Positions 9,890 through 17,679 of a stretch of DNA of 64,000 bases are shown piece after piece. The position numbers and the translations under genes were made by a program. Under the pieces are notes generated by a model that did not search any database, was not told the origin of the DNA, and was given only the letters and a program-made list of their open reading frames with translations. Position 1 is the stretch's first letter. The number at the start of each line of letters is the position of its first letter. Source of the stretch: Palsa-504 sp963705835 (GTDB lineage Bacteria; Actinomycetota; Actinomycetes; Streptosporangiales; Streptosporangiaceae); NCBI GenBank assembly GCA_963705835.1, contig CAVPLC010000078.1, forward strand, positions 62,001 through 126,000, written 5' to 3'.

Positions 9890-11746
9890 TTGAGGGTAAT
9901 GCCTGAGGCCACGTCGCGTGCGCCATCCGCGCGGCGAAGCTGGTCCGTCCGGCCGAGTGTGCCAGGCTCGGCTCGCCTGCGCTCGCTTGCCGCGCGCATC
10001 TGGCCCGAGCACCGGCTCTTCGTCATCGCGGCAATCCCGGCCGTGCTGCTCCGCGCCGACGCCGAACTCGGGTACCGGTGGCAGGCGTGGTTCAACGACT
10101 CGTTCGAGTACGTGGCGAACACGGTCCACTTCACGCTGGACCCGACCCGGGTGTCGGGATACTCCGTCTTGCTCAAGATCCTGCAGCCCTTTCACAGCTA
10201 CGCCCTTATAACAATCCTGCAACATCTGATGGGCCTGGCGGTCGGCGTCATGGTCTACGCGCTGGCCAGGCACCGCTACCACGCGTCGGCCTGGCTGGCC
10301 ACGCTGGCCACCGTGCCGGTGCTGTACGACGGGTTCGAGATCCAGCTCGAGCACCTGATCCTGTCCGACACGGCGTTCCTGTTCGTGCTCGTGCTGGCCA
10401 CCACGCTGCTGCTGTGGGACCCCTCGGGTCCGTCCACGCGCCGGTGCGTGGCCATCGGCGCGCTGCTCGGCATCGGCGCGGACCTCCGGTCGATCGGGCT
10501 GCCGCTGCTCGCGATCTTCGCCGTGTTCATGATCATCAAGCGGTTCAGCTGGCGGAAGATCGCGGCCGCCATCGTCGCGTGCCTGGTCCCGGTCTTCGCC
10601 TACGCGGGGATGTTCGACCTCGAGCACGGCCAGTTCGCGATGAGCGACGCCACCGGGGTGTTCCTGTACTCGCGGGTGATGACCTTCGCCGACTGCAACA
10701 AGATCCACCCGCCCGCCGACGAGCTCTGGCTGTGCACCAACGTCCCGCCGGCCAACCGGCCCATCGCGCAGGCCTACATCTGGACCTCGCCGTCGCCGCT
10801 GGACCGTTACCCGCCGACGAAGTTCGCCCCGGTGCCCAACCAGTTCGCGGAAGACTTCGCGATCCGCGCCATCGAGGCGCAGCCGCTGGATTACGCCCTG
10901 GCCGTCTGGGATGACACCTGGCGGGTGTTCGGCTGGAAGCGGGTCGTGTTCCCGCAGGCGGCGACCTACGACGAGTACCTGTTCGGCTCTGCGTCGCTGC
11001 CCATCCCGACCTGGGACCAGGCCAATCTCGGGCCCTATGACTCCTATGCGGCGGCGTACGTGCAGGGCAACCCGCTGACCCAGGTCGTCAACCCGTTCGC
11101 CGCGATCATCCGCGGCTACCAGCGGTACGTCTGGCTGCCGGGGACGGTCTACGGGCTCATCCTGCTGGCCGGGCTGGGCGGCATCGTGCTGGCCTGGCGG
11201 CGGCTGGGCGGGGACGCGCTGCTCCCCTGGGCCGTATCCCTGGCCATGGTCGTCATCCCGGCGGCCACCGCCGAGTTCGACTACCGGTACGTGCTGCCGG
11301 CCGCGCCGTTCGCCTGCCTGGCCGCGGTCATGGCCTTCAGCCGGGGCACCGCGGGCGGCAACCTGCTGCGCGAGCTAGCGGCCGGGGTCAGCGGGCGGCG
11401 GGAGATCGCGTCGGTCACCGGGTCCGCCGAGGCTGCCGGGTCCGCCGAGGCTGCCGGGCCGCTGGCGCTTCCCGGTCCGCGGGGGCTCCCCGGTCCGCCG
11501 AGCCGGTCACGGTCCCTGGCTCGGGCCCGTCGCCGGCTGACGCGGTCGAGGCCGGCGACGACGAGCGTGATCTCCCCGCGGACGGGGCCTGACCCGGCCC
11601 AGGCGGCGAGCTCGGCCAGGGTGCCGCGGACGATCTCCTCATGGGTCTTGGTGAGCTCGCGGCACACCACGGCGCGCCGGTCCTCACCGTGCGAGGCAGC
11701 GAGTTCCTTGAGCGTCTCGGCCAGCCGCTGGGCGGACTCGAAGTAG
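9890..11746 (+). CDS. Polytopic membrane protein, probable GT-C fold glycosyltransferase
   Basis: About ten membrane helices, a first extracytoplasmic loop with the acidic segment FNDSFEYV, and a later QLEHLILSD. These are features of GT-C (ArnT/PMT-like) transferases that use polyprenyl-phosphate sugars; no specific family is recognised. A long extracytoplasmic stretch (about residues 235-370) lies between helices. TTG 9890 has a strong AGGAGGG site 6 nt upstream (9877-9883); ATG 9899 is the alternative. The last helix ends near 11340; beyond it the reading continues through low-complexity sequence with an 18-bp tandem duplication (11423-11458) and overlaps the convergent rsmI by 466 bp. The true end is probably earlier and lost through an indel. 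Confidence 0.7.
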   Translation: MRVMPEATSRAPSARRSWSVRPSVPGSARLRSLAARIWPEHRLFVIAAIPAVLLRADAELGYRWQAWFNDSFEYVANTVHFTLDPTRVSGYSVLLKILQPFHSYALITILQHLMGLAVGVMVYALARHRYHASAWLATLATVPVLYDGFEIQLEHLILSDTAFLFVLVLATTLLLWDPSGPSTRRCVAIGALLGIGADLRSIGLPLLAIFAVFMIIKRFSWRKIAAAIVACLVPVFAYAGMFDLEHGQFAMSDATGVFLYSRVMTFADCNKIHPPADELWLCTNVPPANRPIAQAYIWTSPSPLDRYPPTKFAPVPNQFAEDFAIRAIEAQPLDYALAVWDDTWRVFGWKRVVFPQAATYDEYLFGSASLPIPTWDQANLGPYDSYAAAYVQGNPLTQVVNPFAAIIRGYQRYVWLPGTVYGLILLAGLGGIVLAWRRLGGDALLPWAVSLAMVVIPAATAEFDYRYVLPAAPFACLAAVMAFSRGTAGGNLLRELAAGVSGRREIASVTGSAEAAGSAEAAGPLALPGPRGLPGPPSRSRSLARARRRLTRSRPATTSVISPRTGPDPAQAASSARVPRTISSWVLVSSRHTTARRSSPCEAASSLSVSASRWADSK

Positions 11747-12246
11747 ACCTGGGTACGGGCGTCCGCGGCCAGCTCGGCGAACCGCCTGCCGCGCTCGCCG
11801 TCCCGCCGGGGCGGGAAGCCCTCGAAGCAGAACCGGTCGGTGGGCAGCCCCGAGACGGCCAGCGCGGTCGTCACCGCGGACGGCCCGGGCAGCGCCGTCA
11901 CCCTGATGCCCTCGCCGGCCGCCGCGTTGACGAGCCGGTAGCCGGGATCGCTGATGCCCGGGGTTCCCGCGTCGGTGACCAGCAGGACGTCCCGGCCCGC
12001 CTTCAGGTCGGCGAGCAGGCCGGCGGCGCGGCGCGTCTCGACCGCGTCGTAGTAGGAGACCAGGCGGGCCCGCAGCTCGACGTTCAGGCTCGCCGCCAGC
12101 CAGCGCACGCGGCGGGTGTCCTCGGCCGCGATGACGGTGGCGCGGGCGAGCTCGGCCGCCAGAGCGGCCGACGCGTCCTCCGCCCGGCCGATCGGCACCG
12201 CGGCCAGCGTCAGCACACCTGCTGGAGGTTCGTCGCGTCCCGCCAT
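11281..12246 (-). CDS. rsmI: 16S rRNA 2'-O-ribose C1402 methyltransferase RsmI
   Basis: SAM-dependent tetrapyrrole-methylase-fold enzyme that methylates the ribose of C1402 in 16S rRNA. Motifs: LAAVPIGRAEDAS at the start, AAEDTRR, TDAGTPGISDPGYRLV, and LPGPSAVTTAL. ATG 12246 is the family start (MAGRDEPPAGVLTL). The conserved domain ends at GEITLVVAG near 11560; the remaining 80-90 residues are Arg/Pro/Ala-rich with AASADP repeats and run antisense to the membrane glycosyltransferase until TAG 11281. I regard the tail as doubtful. Start codons of rsmI and the divergent pmt lie within about 25 bp. Confidence 0.88.
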   Translation of the reverse strand: MAGRDEPPAGVLTLAAVPIGRAEDASAALAAELARATVIAAEDTRRVRWLAASLNVELRARLVSYYDAVETRRAAGLLADLKAGRDVLLVTDAGTPGISDPGYRLVNAAAGEGIRVTALPGPSAVTTALAVSGLPTDRFCFEGFPPRRDGERGRRFAELAADARTQVYFESAQRLAETLKELAASHGEDRRAVVCRELTKTHEEIVRGTLAELAAWAGSGPVRGEITLVVAGLDRVSRRRARARDRDRLGGPGSPRGPGSASGPAASADPAASADPVTDAISRRPLTPAASSRSRLPPAVPRLKAMTAARQANGAAGSTYR

Positions 12247-12268
12247 GCGGCACAGTAGCATGTGCCCG

Positions 12269-13878
12269 ATGATGGGTACCGAGGCTGACTTTGCCGCGCC
12301 GCCTGACGCCGATGAGGCCAGCAGGCTGTCGGTGCTGCGCGCCCGGCTGGTCGCGCCGATGCCCGACGACCGGCCGTGGGGGTGGCTGGGGCCGCTGCTG
12401 GTCACCGCGTTCGGGGCGTTCCTGCGCTTCAACCGGCTGCGGGTGCCGCGCGCGCTGATCTTCGACGAGACCTACTACGCCAAGGACGCCTGGAGCATCC
12501 TGCAGCACGGGGTCGAGTGGAACTTCGCCCACAACGCCGACGCGATGATCCAGGCCGGGCATACCACCGGCCTCTACCAGCAGCCCATCACCCCCGAATA
12601 CGTGGTGCAGCCGGAGGTGGGCAAGCTGCTCATCGCGGTCGGTGAGTGGATGTTCGGGCTGAACTCCTTCGGCTGGCGGTTCTCCAGCGCGGTGTTCGGG
12701 TCGCTGGCCATCCTGCTGATCTGCCGCATCGCCCGGCGGATGACCAGGTCCACCCTGCTGGGCTGCGTGGCCGGCCTGCTGATGTCGCTGGACGGCCTGG
12801 AGTTCGTGCTGTCGCGGACCGGGATCCTCGACATCTTCCTGATGTTCTTCGTGCTGGCCGCGTTCGGCTGCATGCTCATCGACCGGGACGAATCCCGGGC
12901 CAGGCTCGCCGAGGCCGTCGCGCGGGGCGAGGGCGGGGACACCGGGCCCCGGCTCGGCATCCGCCGCTGGCAGGTGGCCGCCGGGATCCTGCTCGGCCTG
13001 GCCGTGGGGACCAAGTGGATCGCGGCCTGGTACATCGTCGGGTTCGCCGGGCTCGGCCTCGCCTGGGACATCGGCGCCCGCCGGGCGGCGGGCCTGAGGT
13101 TCTTCATCCGCGGCACGTTCCGCGACGCGGTTCTGGCGGCCGGTCACGTTCCTGGTGATCCCGCTGGTCGTCTACGTCGCCACCTGGAGCAACTGGCTTA
13201 TCACCAGCACCGGCTACAACAGGAATTACGGCCAGGCGAACGGCGTGACCACCCCGGTGATCTCGGCCCTGTACTCGCTGTGGAACTACCACGTGCAGGC
13301 GATCGGGTTCGGCCTGGGCCTGAGCACGAGCGCACCCCTACCAGTCGCAGCCGTGGGACTGGCTGGCGCTCACCCGGCCGGTGGCCTACTACTACCAGTG
13401 CTACACCGGCCCGGTCGCCGGGCCGTCGCACTTCTGCCCGAAGGGGTACACGGGCGCGGAGTGGTCGCAGGAGGTGCTGGCCATCGGGACCCCGGCCATC
13501 TGGTGGGGTTCCATCCTGGCCCTGGTGTTCTGCCTGGGCTGGTGGTTCCTGCACCGGGACTGGCGGGCGGGCGCGGTGCTGCTCGGCGTCGTGGTGGGCT
13601 GGGGGCCCTGGTTCCCGCTGGTGCACCGGACCAAGTTCTACTACTACGCGCTGGAGTTCGAGCCGTTCCTGATCTTGTCGATCGTGCTGTGCCTGGGGCT
13701 GATCCTCGGGCCCGTCACGGCCAGCGTGCGGCGCCGCTCGATCGGCGCGGGGATCGTCGGCGCGTACATCCTGTGCGTCCTGATCATGTTCTGGTACTTT
13801 TACGCGATCCTGGCCGGCCAGGTCATCCCGTACCATACCTGGCTGGACCACATGTGGTACCAGGTGGGCTGGATCTGA
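12269..13878 (+). CDS. pmt: Polyprenyl-phosphate-mannose--protein mannosyltransferase, PMT family (two frameshifts)
   Basis: GT39 membrane enzyme that O-mannosylates exported proteins from polyprenyl-phosphate mannose. The essential acidic pair sits in the first loop, IFDETYYAKDAW; later conserved parts are LIDRDESR, VGTKWIAAWY, PWDWLALTRPVAYYY and the C-terminal TKFYYYALEFEPF. Two frame changes: an extra G at 13129-13130 (removal gives RDAFWRPVTFLVIP) and an extra base at 13331-13332 (removal gives STSHPYQSQPWDWLALTRP). Both corrections restore family sequence exactly. Divergent from rsmI as in Streptomyces. The GT2 enzyme at 8.5-9.7 kb may provide its donor. Start chosen at the ATG pair 12269/12272. 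Confidence 0.9.
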
Positions 13879-14081
13879 ACAAGAGGCGGACACGCCCTTG
13901 CTTTCAGCCGACTCTCAGCTTCCGCTCAGTATGCTCTCCGAAGCGCGCGGGAGCATAATGGATACAAGCGGGCGCACACTAGTCAAACGGGGGCCAGTGA
14001 CGTGATTTCCGCAACACGGGGTACGTTTCCGGTCTCCGAATGCGTCTATATACAGTGAGATGACTACCACCGGAGCGAATC

Positions 14082-14735
14082 ATGAGCCGAGCCGAACACT
14101 CTAGCGAAGACCGCGCGCGTTTCGAGCGCGACGTCGTCCCGCAGCTTGGCCAGTTGTACCCGGCGGCGCTCCGGATGACCAGGAACCCCACCGATGCCGA
14201 GGATCTCGTCCAGGAGACGTCGGCCAAGGCGTACGCGGCCTTCGGCCAGTTCACGCCGGGCACCAACCTGCGCGCCTGGCTGAACCGGATCCTGACCACC
14301 ACCTTCATCAACGTGTACCGCAAGCGGCGCCGGGAGCCTCAGCAGGCCCTCGGCGGCGACCTGGCCGAATGGCAGATGTCCGCCGACCGGCTGGCGCCGC
14401 CGGTGCCTTCGGCCGAGGCCGAAGCGCTGGACCGGACCACCGACTCCGACCTGCTGCGGGCCCTGCGCGACCTGCCCGGCGAGTTCCGCACGGCGGTGTA
14501 CCTCGCCGACATCGAGGGGTATCCCTACCGGGAGATCGCCGAGATCATGGGCACTCCGGTCGGGACGGTCATGTCGCGCCTGCACCGCGGCCGCCGGAAG
14601 ATCCGGGAGCAGCTGCTGGCCGGCGGGCTTGGCACCGCCAAGGCCCTCGGCACCGCCAAGGGCCTTGGTGCCGCAAAGGGCCTTAGCGCCGCAACGGGCC
14701 TGGGCGCCCCGCCAGCCGAGCCGTCCGGCGCCTGA
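14082..14735 (+). CDS. ECF sigma factor of the SigR/SigH (thiol stress) type
   Basis: Sigma-70 region 2 at about residues 20-90 (PAALRMTRNPTDAEDLVQET, FTPGTNLRAWLNRILTTTFI) and region 4 at about 130-185 (LPGEFRTAVYLADIEGYPYR, MGTPVGTVMSRLHRGRR). These segments are close to Streptomyces SigR, which directs the disulfide-stress regulon. GGAG lies 7 nt before the ATG. No RsrA-like zinc anti-sigma gene follows; instead the convergent asnB gene ends 11 bp away. The C-terminal about 30 residues are a degenerate hexapeptide repeat (GTAKAL, GTAKGL, GAAKGL, SAATGL) from an 18-bp DNA repeat. I find no clear SigR-type promoter upstream. The 203-bp gap before it (13879-14081) is otherwise unremarkable. 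Confidence 0.88.
   Translation: MSRAEHSSEDRARFERDVVPQLGQLYPAALRMTRNPTDAEDLVQETSAKAYAAFGQFTPGTNLRAWLNRILTTTFINVYRKRRREPQQALGGDLAEWQMSADRLAPPVPSAEAEALDRTTDSDLLRALRDLPGEFRTAVYLADIEGYPYREIAEIMGTPVGTVMSRLHRGRRKIREQLLAGGLGTAKALGTAKGLGAAKGLSAATGLGAPPAEPSGA
14631..14708 (+). repeat. 18-bp tandem repeat encoding the sigma-factor tail
   Basis: Four units of about 18 bp (14631-14648, 14649-14666, 14667-14684, 14685-14702) plus a partial fifth, each encoding a G-x-A-x-G-L type hexapeptide. Units diverge mildly, mostly at silent or conservative positions. Confidence 0.75.
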
Positions 14736-14746
14736 ACGCCGGTCGT

Positions 14747-16663
14747 TTACCCGACGGCGGGGGATTCCCAGCCGAGCGCCACCGGGTCGTAGAGGCGTTC
14801 CACGTAGATCTGGTGCCACAGCGAGAACACCACGAGCAGCCACACCTGCCGCCAGGTCACCGTGGGGTCACCAGCCCGGAACCGGCGCAGGATGTCGACT
14901 GCCGCGCGCTGGTTGAGCCACTGGCCGGTCTGCGCGGTCCGCACCACCTGCTCGGCGTAGCCGAACATGCCGCCGCCGAGCCAGTGCTTGAGCGGGACGG
15001 GGAAGCCGAGCTTGGCGCGTTCCGCGGCGGCCTGCGGCAGCAGCCCGCCGATGGCCTCCCGGAGCGCGAACTTGGTCGTGCCCGCCGCGGTCTTCTCCAC
15101 CCGGGCCAGCCGCGCGGCCACCGCCAGCACCTCACGGTCCAGGAACGGCGAGCGCAGCTCCAGGCCGTGCGCCATGGCCATCCGGTCCGCCTTGACCAGG
15201 ATGTCGCCCGGCAGCCAGGTGTTGACGTCGATGAGCTGCATGGTGGCGACGTCGTCGAGGCCGGCCTCGGCGGCCTGCCGGTAGATGGGGTCGGTCACGT
15301 CGAACTCGCTGCCGTGACCGCCGCGGACCAGCATCCTGGCCTCGTCGGTGCCGAACACGTACGCGTTGCCGATGTAGCGCCGCTGCAGCGGGGTCGAGGT
15401 CCGGTTCAGCAAGCCCTTCCCCCTCGCGCCGGTCGGCAGCTCGGAGGCGACCCGGCCGATCGCGCCCCGGCCCCACCCGGGCAGCGCCTTGCCCGCCCGG
15501 ACCACGCCGGGCTGGTAGTAGACGCCGTAACCGCCGAACAGCTCGTCGGCTCCCTCACCGGACAGCACCACCCGCACGTGCTTGCGGGCCTCGCGGGCCG
15601 CGAACCACAGCGGGACCGCCGCCGCGTCCGCCATCGGGTCATCGAGGTGCCAGACGATCCTGGGCAGGCAGGCGACGAACTCCTCCGGGCTGATCACGTA
15701 CGGCACCGACTTCAGGCCGAGCGCGGTCGCGGTCGCCGCCGCGAGGTCGATCTCGCTGTACCCCTCGTGCTCGAACCCGACGGTGAACGTCATCAGGCCG
15801 GGAACCGTTTCCGCGGCGAGCGCGCAGATGGTCGCCGAGTCGACGCCGCCGGACAGGAACGCGCCGACCGGCACGTCGCTGCGCAGGTGCGCGAGAACCG
15901 AGTCGCGCAGCGCGGCCAGGATCTTCTCCACCGAGGCCGATGACGGGGACCTGGCCGGCCGGAACTCCGGGCGCCAGTACCGGAACACGTCGACCCGGCC
16001 GCCCGGCCGGGCGATCAGCACGTGCCCGGGCGGCAGCGACCGCGCGGGCGGCACCAGCGTGGCGGGCGCGGGCACGTACTGGAAGGACAGGTACCTGCGC
16101 AGCGCGTCGGTGTCGATCGCGGTCACCTCGCCGACGTCGGCCAGGGCCTTGCGCTCGGAGGCGAACCTGAGCTGCGGGCCGGACCTGGGCCGGTGACCGC
16201 CGGCGGTCAGCGCGTAGAAGAACGGCTTGATGCCGAACGGGTCGCGGGCGCAGAACAGCTCCCGCGTGCGCCGGTCCCAGATCGCGAACGCGTACATGCC
16301 CCTGAGCTGGCGGACGACGTCCTTGCCGAGCCAGGCGAACATCTCGAGCAGCACCTCAGCGCTCGACCTGCTGCGCAGCTGGACACCGCGGGCGGCCAGG
16401 CGCTGAGCCAGCTCCACGTAGTTGTAGATCTCGCCGTCGAAGACCATCACGTACCGGCCGTTGGCGGAGTGCATCGGCTGGCGCCCGGCCGCGGACGGGT
16501 CGGTGGCGGCCAGCCGCTTGAACGCCAGGGCCAGATCGGGATCGGAGAAAAACCCCTCGTCATCGGGCCCGCGGTGGGCGATGCGCATGGCGGCACGGCC
16601 CACCCACTCGGTGTCGGGCCCTGCTCCGTCTGCCAGCGCCAGGCAGCCGGTCATTCCGCCCAT
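14747..16663 (-). CDS. Asparagine synthetase B-like protein lacking the N-terminal cysteine nucleophile
   Basis: Class II glutamine amidotransferase domain (about residues 1-210: AHRGPDDEG, DGEIYNYVEL, DPFGIKPFFY) followed by an AsnB synthetase domain with PP-loop FLSGGVDSATICAL. AsnB makes asparagine from aspartate, ATP and glutamine. Glutaminase activity needs Cys directly after the initiator Met (M-C-G). Here the N-terminus reads M-G-G-M-T-G-C-L: whichever Met is used, no Cys follows it. The usual NGE of the glutamine pocket is DGE. The synthetase half looks intact, so the protein may use ammonia or, if started at ATG 16654, present an N-terminal Thr. ATG 16663 chosen from GGCGG upstream; TTG 16675 is possible. 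Confidence 0.88.
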   Translation of the reverse strand: MGGMTGCLALADGAGPDTEWVGRAAMRIAHRGPDDEGFFSDPDLALAFKRLAATDPSAAGRQPMHSANGRYVMVFDGEIYNYVELAQRLAARGVQLRSRSSAEVLLEMFAWLGKDVVRQLRGMYAFAIWDRRTRELFCARDPFGIKPFFYALTAGGHRPRSGPQLRFASERKALADVGEVTAIDTDALRRYLSFQYVPAPATLVPPARSLPPGHVLIARPGGRVDVFRYWRPEFRPARSPSSASVEKILAALRDSVLAHLRSDVPVGAFLSGGVDSATICALAAETVPGLMTFTVGFEHEGYSEIDLAAATATALGLKSVPYVISPEEFVACLPRIVWHLDDPMADAAAVPLWFAAREARKHVRVVLSGEGADELFGGYGVYYQPGVVRAGKALPGWGRGAIGRVASELPTGARGKGLLNRTSTPLQRRYIGNAYVFGTDEARMLVRGGHGSEFDVTDPIYRQAAEAGLDDVATMQLIDVNTWLPGDILVKADRMAMAHGLELRSPFLDREVLAVAARLARVEKTAAGTTKFALREAIGGLLPQAAAERAKLGFPVPLKHWLGGGMFGYAEQVVRTAQTGQWLNQRAAVDILRRFRAGDPTVTWRQVWLLVVFSLWHQIYVERLYDPVALGWESPAVG

Positions 16664-16710
16664 GCGTGCCGCCAAACGATCGGAATACGTGGCTTCGTGC
16701 CCCGACCAGG

Positions 16711-17484
16711 TTACTTGGGCTGGAACCTGATCCCGCCGTCGAAGCGGATGACCTCGGCGTTCATGTAGTCGTTCTCGATCAGGCTGCGGACCAGGTGGCC
16801 GAATTCATCCGGCCGTCCCATGCGCTTGGGGAACACGACCGGGGCTATCAGCTTGGCCTTGAACTCCTCCGCGTTGCCGTTGAACCCGTAGATCGGGGTG
16901 TCGATGATGCCAGGGCAGATCGTGTTCACACGCACCCCGATGGCGGCCAGGTCCCGCGCTGCGGGCACGGTCATCCCGATGATGCCGCCCTTGGACGCCG
17001 AGTACGCGACCTGGCCGGTCTGGCCCTCGATGCCCGCTATCGAGGCGGTGTTGACGATGACCCCGCGCTGACCGTCGCCGTCGGCGGGCTCGGTCCTGGC
17101 CATCGCGGCGGCGGCGATGCGCATCAGGTTGAACGTGCCGATCAGGTTGACGCCGATGACCCTGGAGTAGCTGGCCAGGTCGTGCGGGCTGCCGTCGCGC
17201 GCGACCGTCCGCGCGGCCCAGCCGATGCCCGCGCAGCTGACCGCCACCCGCAACGGGGCCCCGGTGCCCACCGCGGCCTGCACGGCGGCCTGGACCGATG
17301 CCTCATCGGCCACGTCGGTGCGCGCGAAAAGGCCGTTAACCTCTTTGGCTACCCGCTCGCCGCGGTCTTTGTTCAGGTCGGCGATGACGACCGCGGCACC
17401 CGCCGCCGCGAGGACCCGGGCGGTCGCCTCGCCGAGCCCGCTCGCGCCGCCGGAAATGATCGCCGTCGTACCATTCAGGTTCAT
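16711..17484 (-). CDS. SDR family 3-hydroxyacyl-CoA dehydrogenase-like oxidoreductase
   Basis: A 257-residue classical short-chain dehydrogenase. NAD-binding GGASGLGEATA near residue 12, AVSCAGIG, catalytic Ser in NTASIAG, YxxxK as AYSASKGG, and ICPGIIDTPIY. The C-terminal FPKRMGRPDEFGHLV and overall pattern fit the HSD17B10/type II 3-hydroxyacyl-CoA dehydrogenase group, so a role in beta-oxidation of branched or short acyl-CoAs is plausible. It stands alone; the thiolase at 25.8 kb is not adjacent. Intact, ATG start at 17484. Substrate not provable from sequence. Confidence 0.85.
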   Translation of the reverse strand: MNLNGTTAIISGGASGLGEATARVLAAAGAAVVIADLNKDRGERVAKEVNGLFARTDVADEASVQAAVQAAVGTGAPLRVAVSCAGIGWAARTVARDGSPHDLASYSRVIGVNLIGTFNLMRIAAAAMARTEPADGDGQRGVIVNTASIAGIEGQTGQVAYSASKGGIIGMTVPAARDLAAIGVRVNTICPGIIDTPIYGFNGNAEEFKAKLIAPVVFPKRMGRPDEFGHLVRSLIENDYMNAEVIRFDGGIRFQPK

Positions 17485-17520
17485 GTCCGGAGCATACAGC
17501 TACGGCACCCGGTGCCATGT

Positions 17521-17561
17521 TGGCCTCCGGGGGGACGACCCCCCTGGAACCCCCCGCAGGG
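17521..17561 (+). repeat. Repeat A copy 2, intergenic
   Basis: TTGGCCTCC block, then GGGGGG-ACGA-CCCCCC, then TGGAACCCCCCGCAGGG. It lies between the SDR start and the DHA2 transporter, about 55 bp before a repeat B half copy. The second part CTGGCCTCC is repeated right after the element. Confidence 0.75.
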
Positions 17562-17615
17562 CTGGCCTCCGGGCCCCCCGCGAGCGCGGGTGTTCCGCCT
17601 GGCCAGGCGCGGGTA

Positions 17616-17650
17616 CCACGGACCGTTCAGATTAAGATATATCTTCTTTG
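17616..17650 (+). repeat. Repeat B, half copy with a 12-bp AT palindrome, upstream of the DHA2 exporter
   Basis: CCACGGACCGTTCAGATTAAG continues into AAGATATATCTT, a perfect 12-bp palindrome at 17634-17645, ending about 30 nt before the DHA2 start. It may affect transcription of that gene; the similarity to other repeat B copies is the firm observation. Confidence 0.65.
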
Positions 17651-17679
17651 TTCCATGTGCTTGAGCTAAGGTCAGACGC

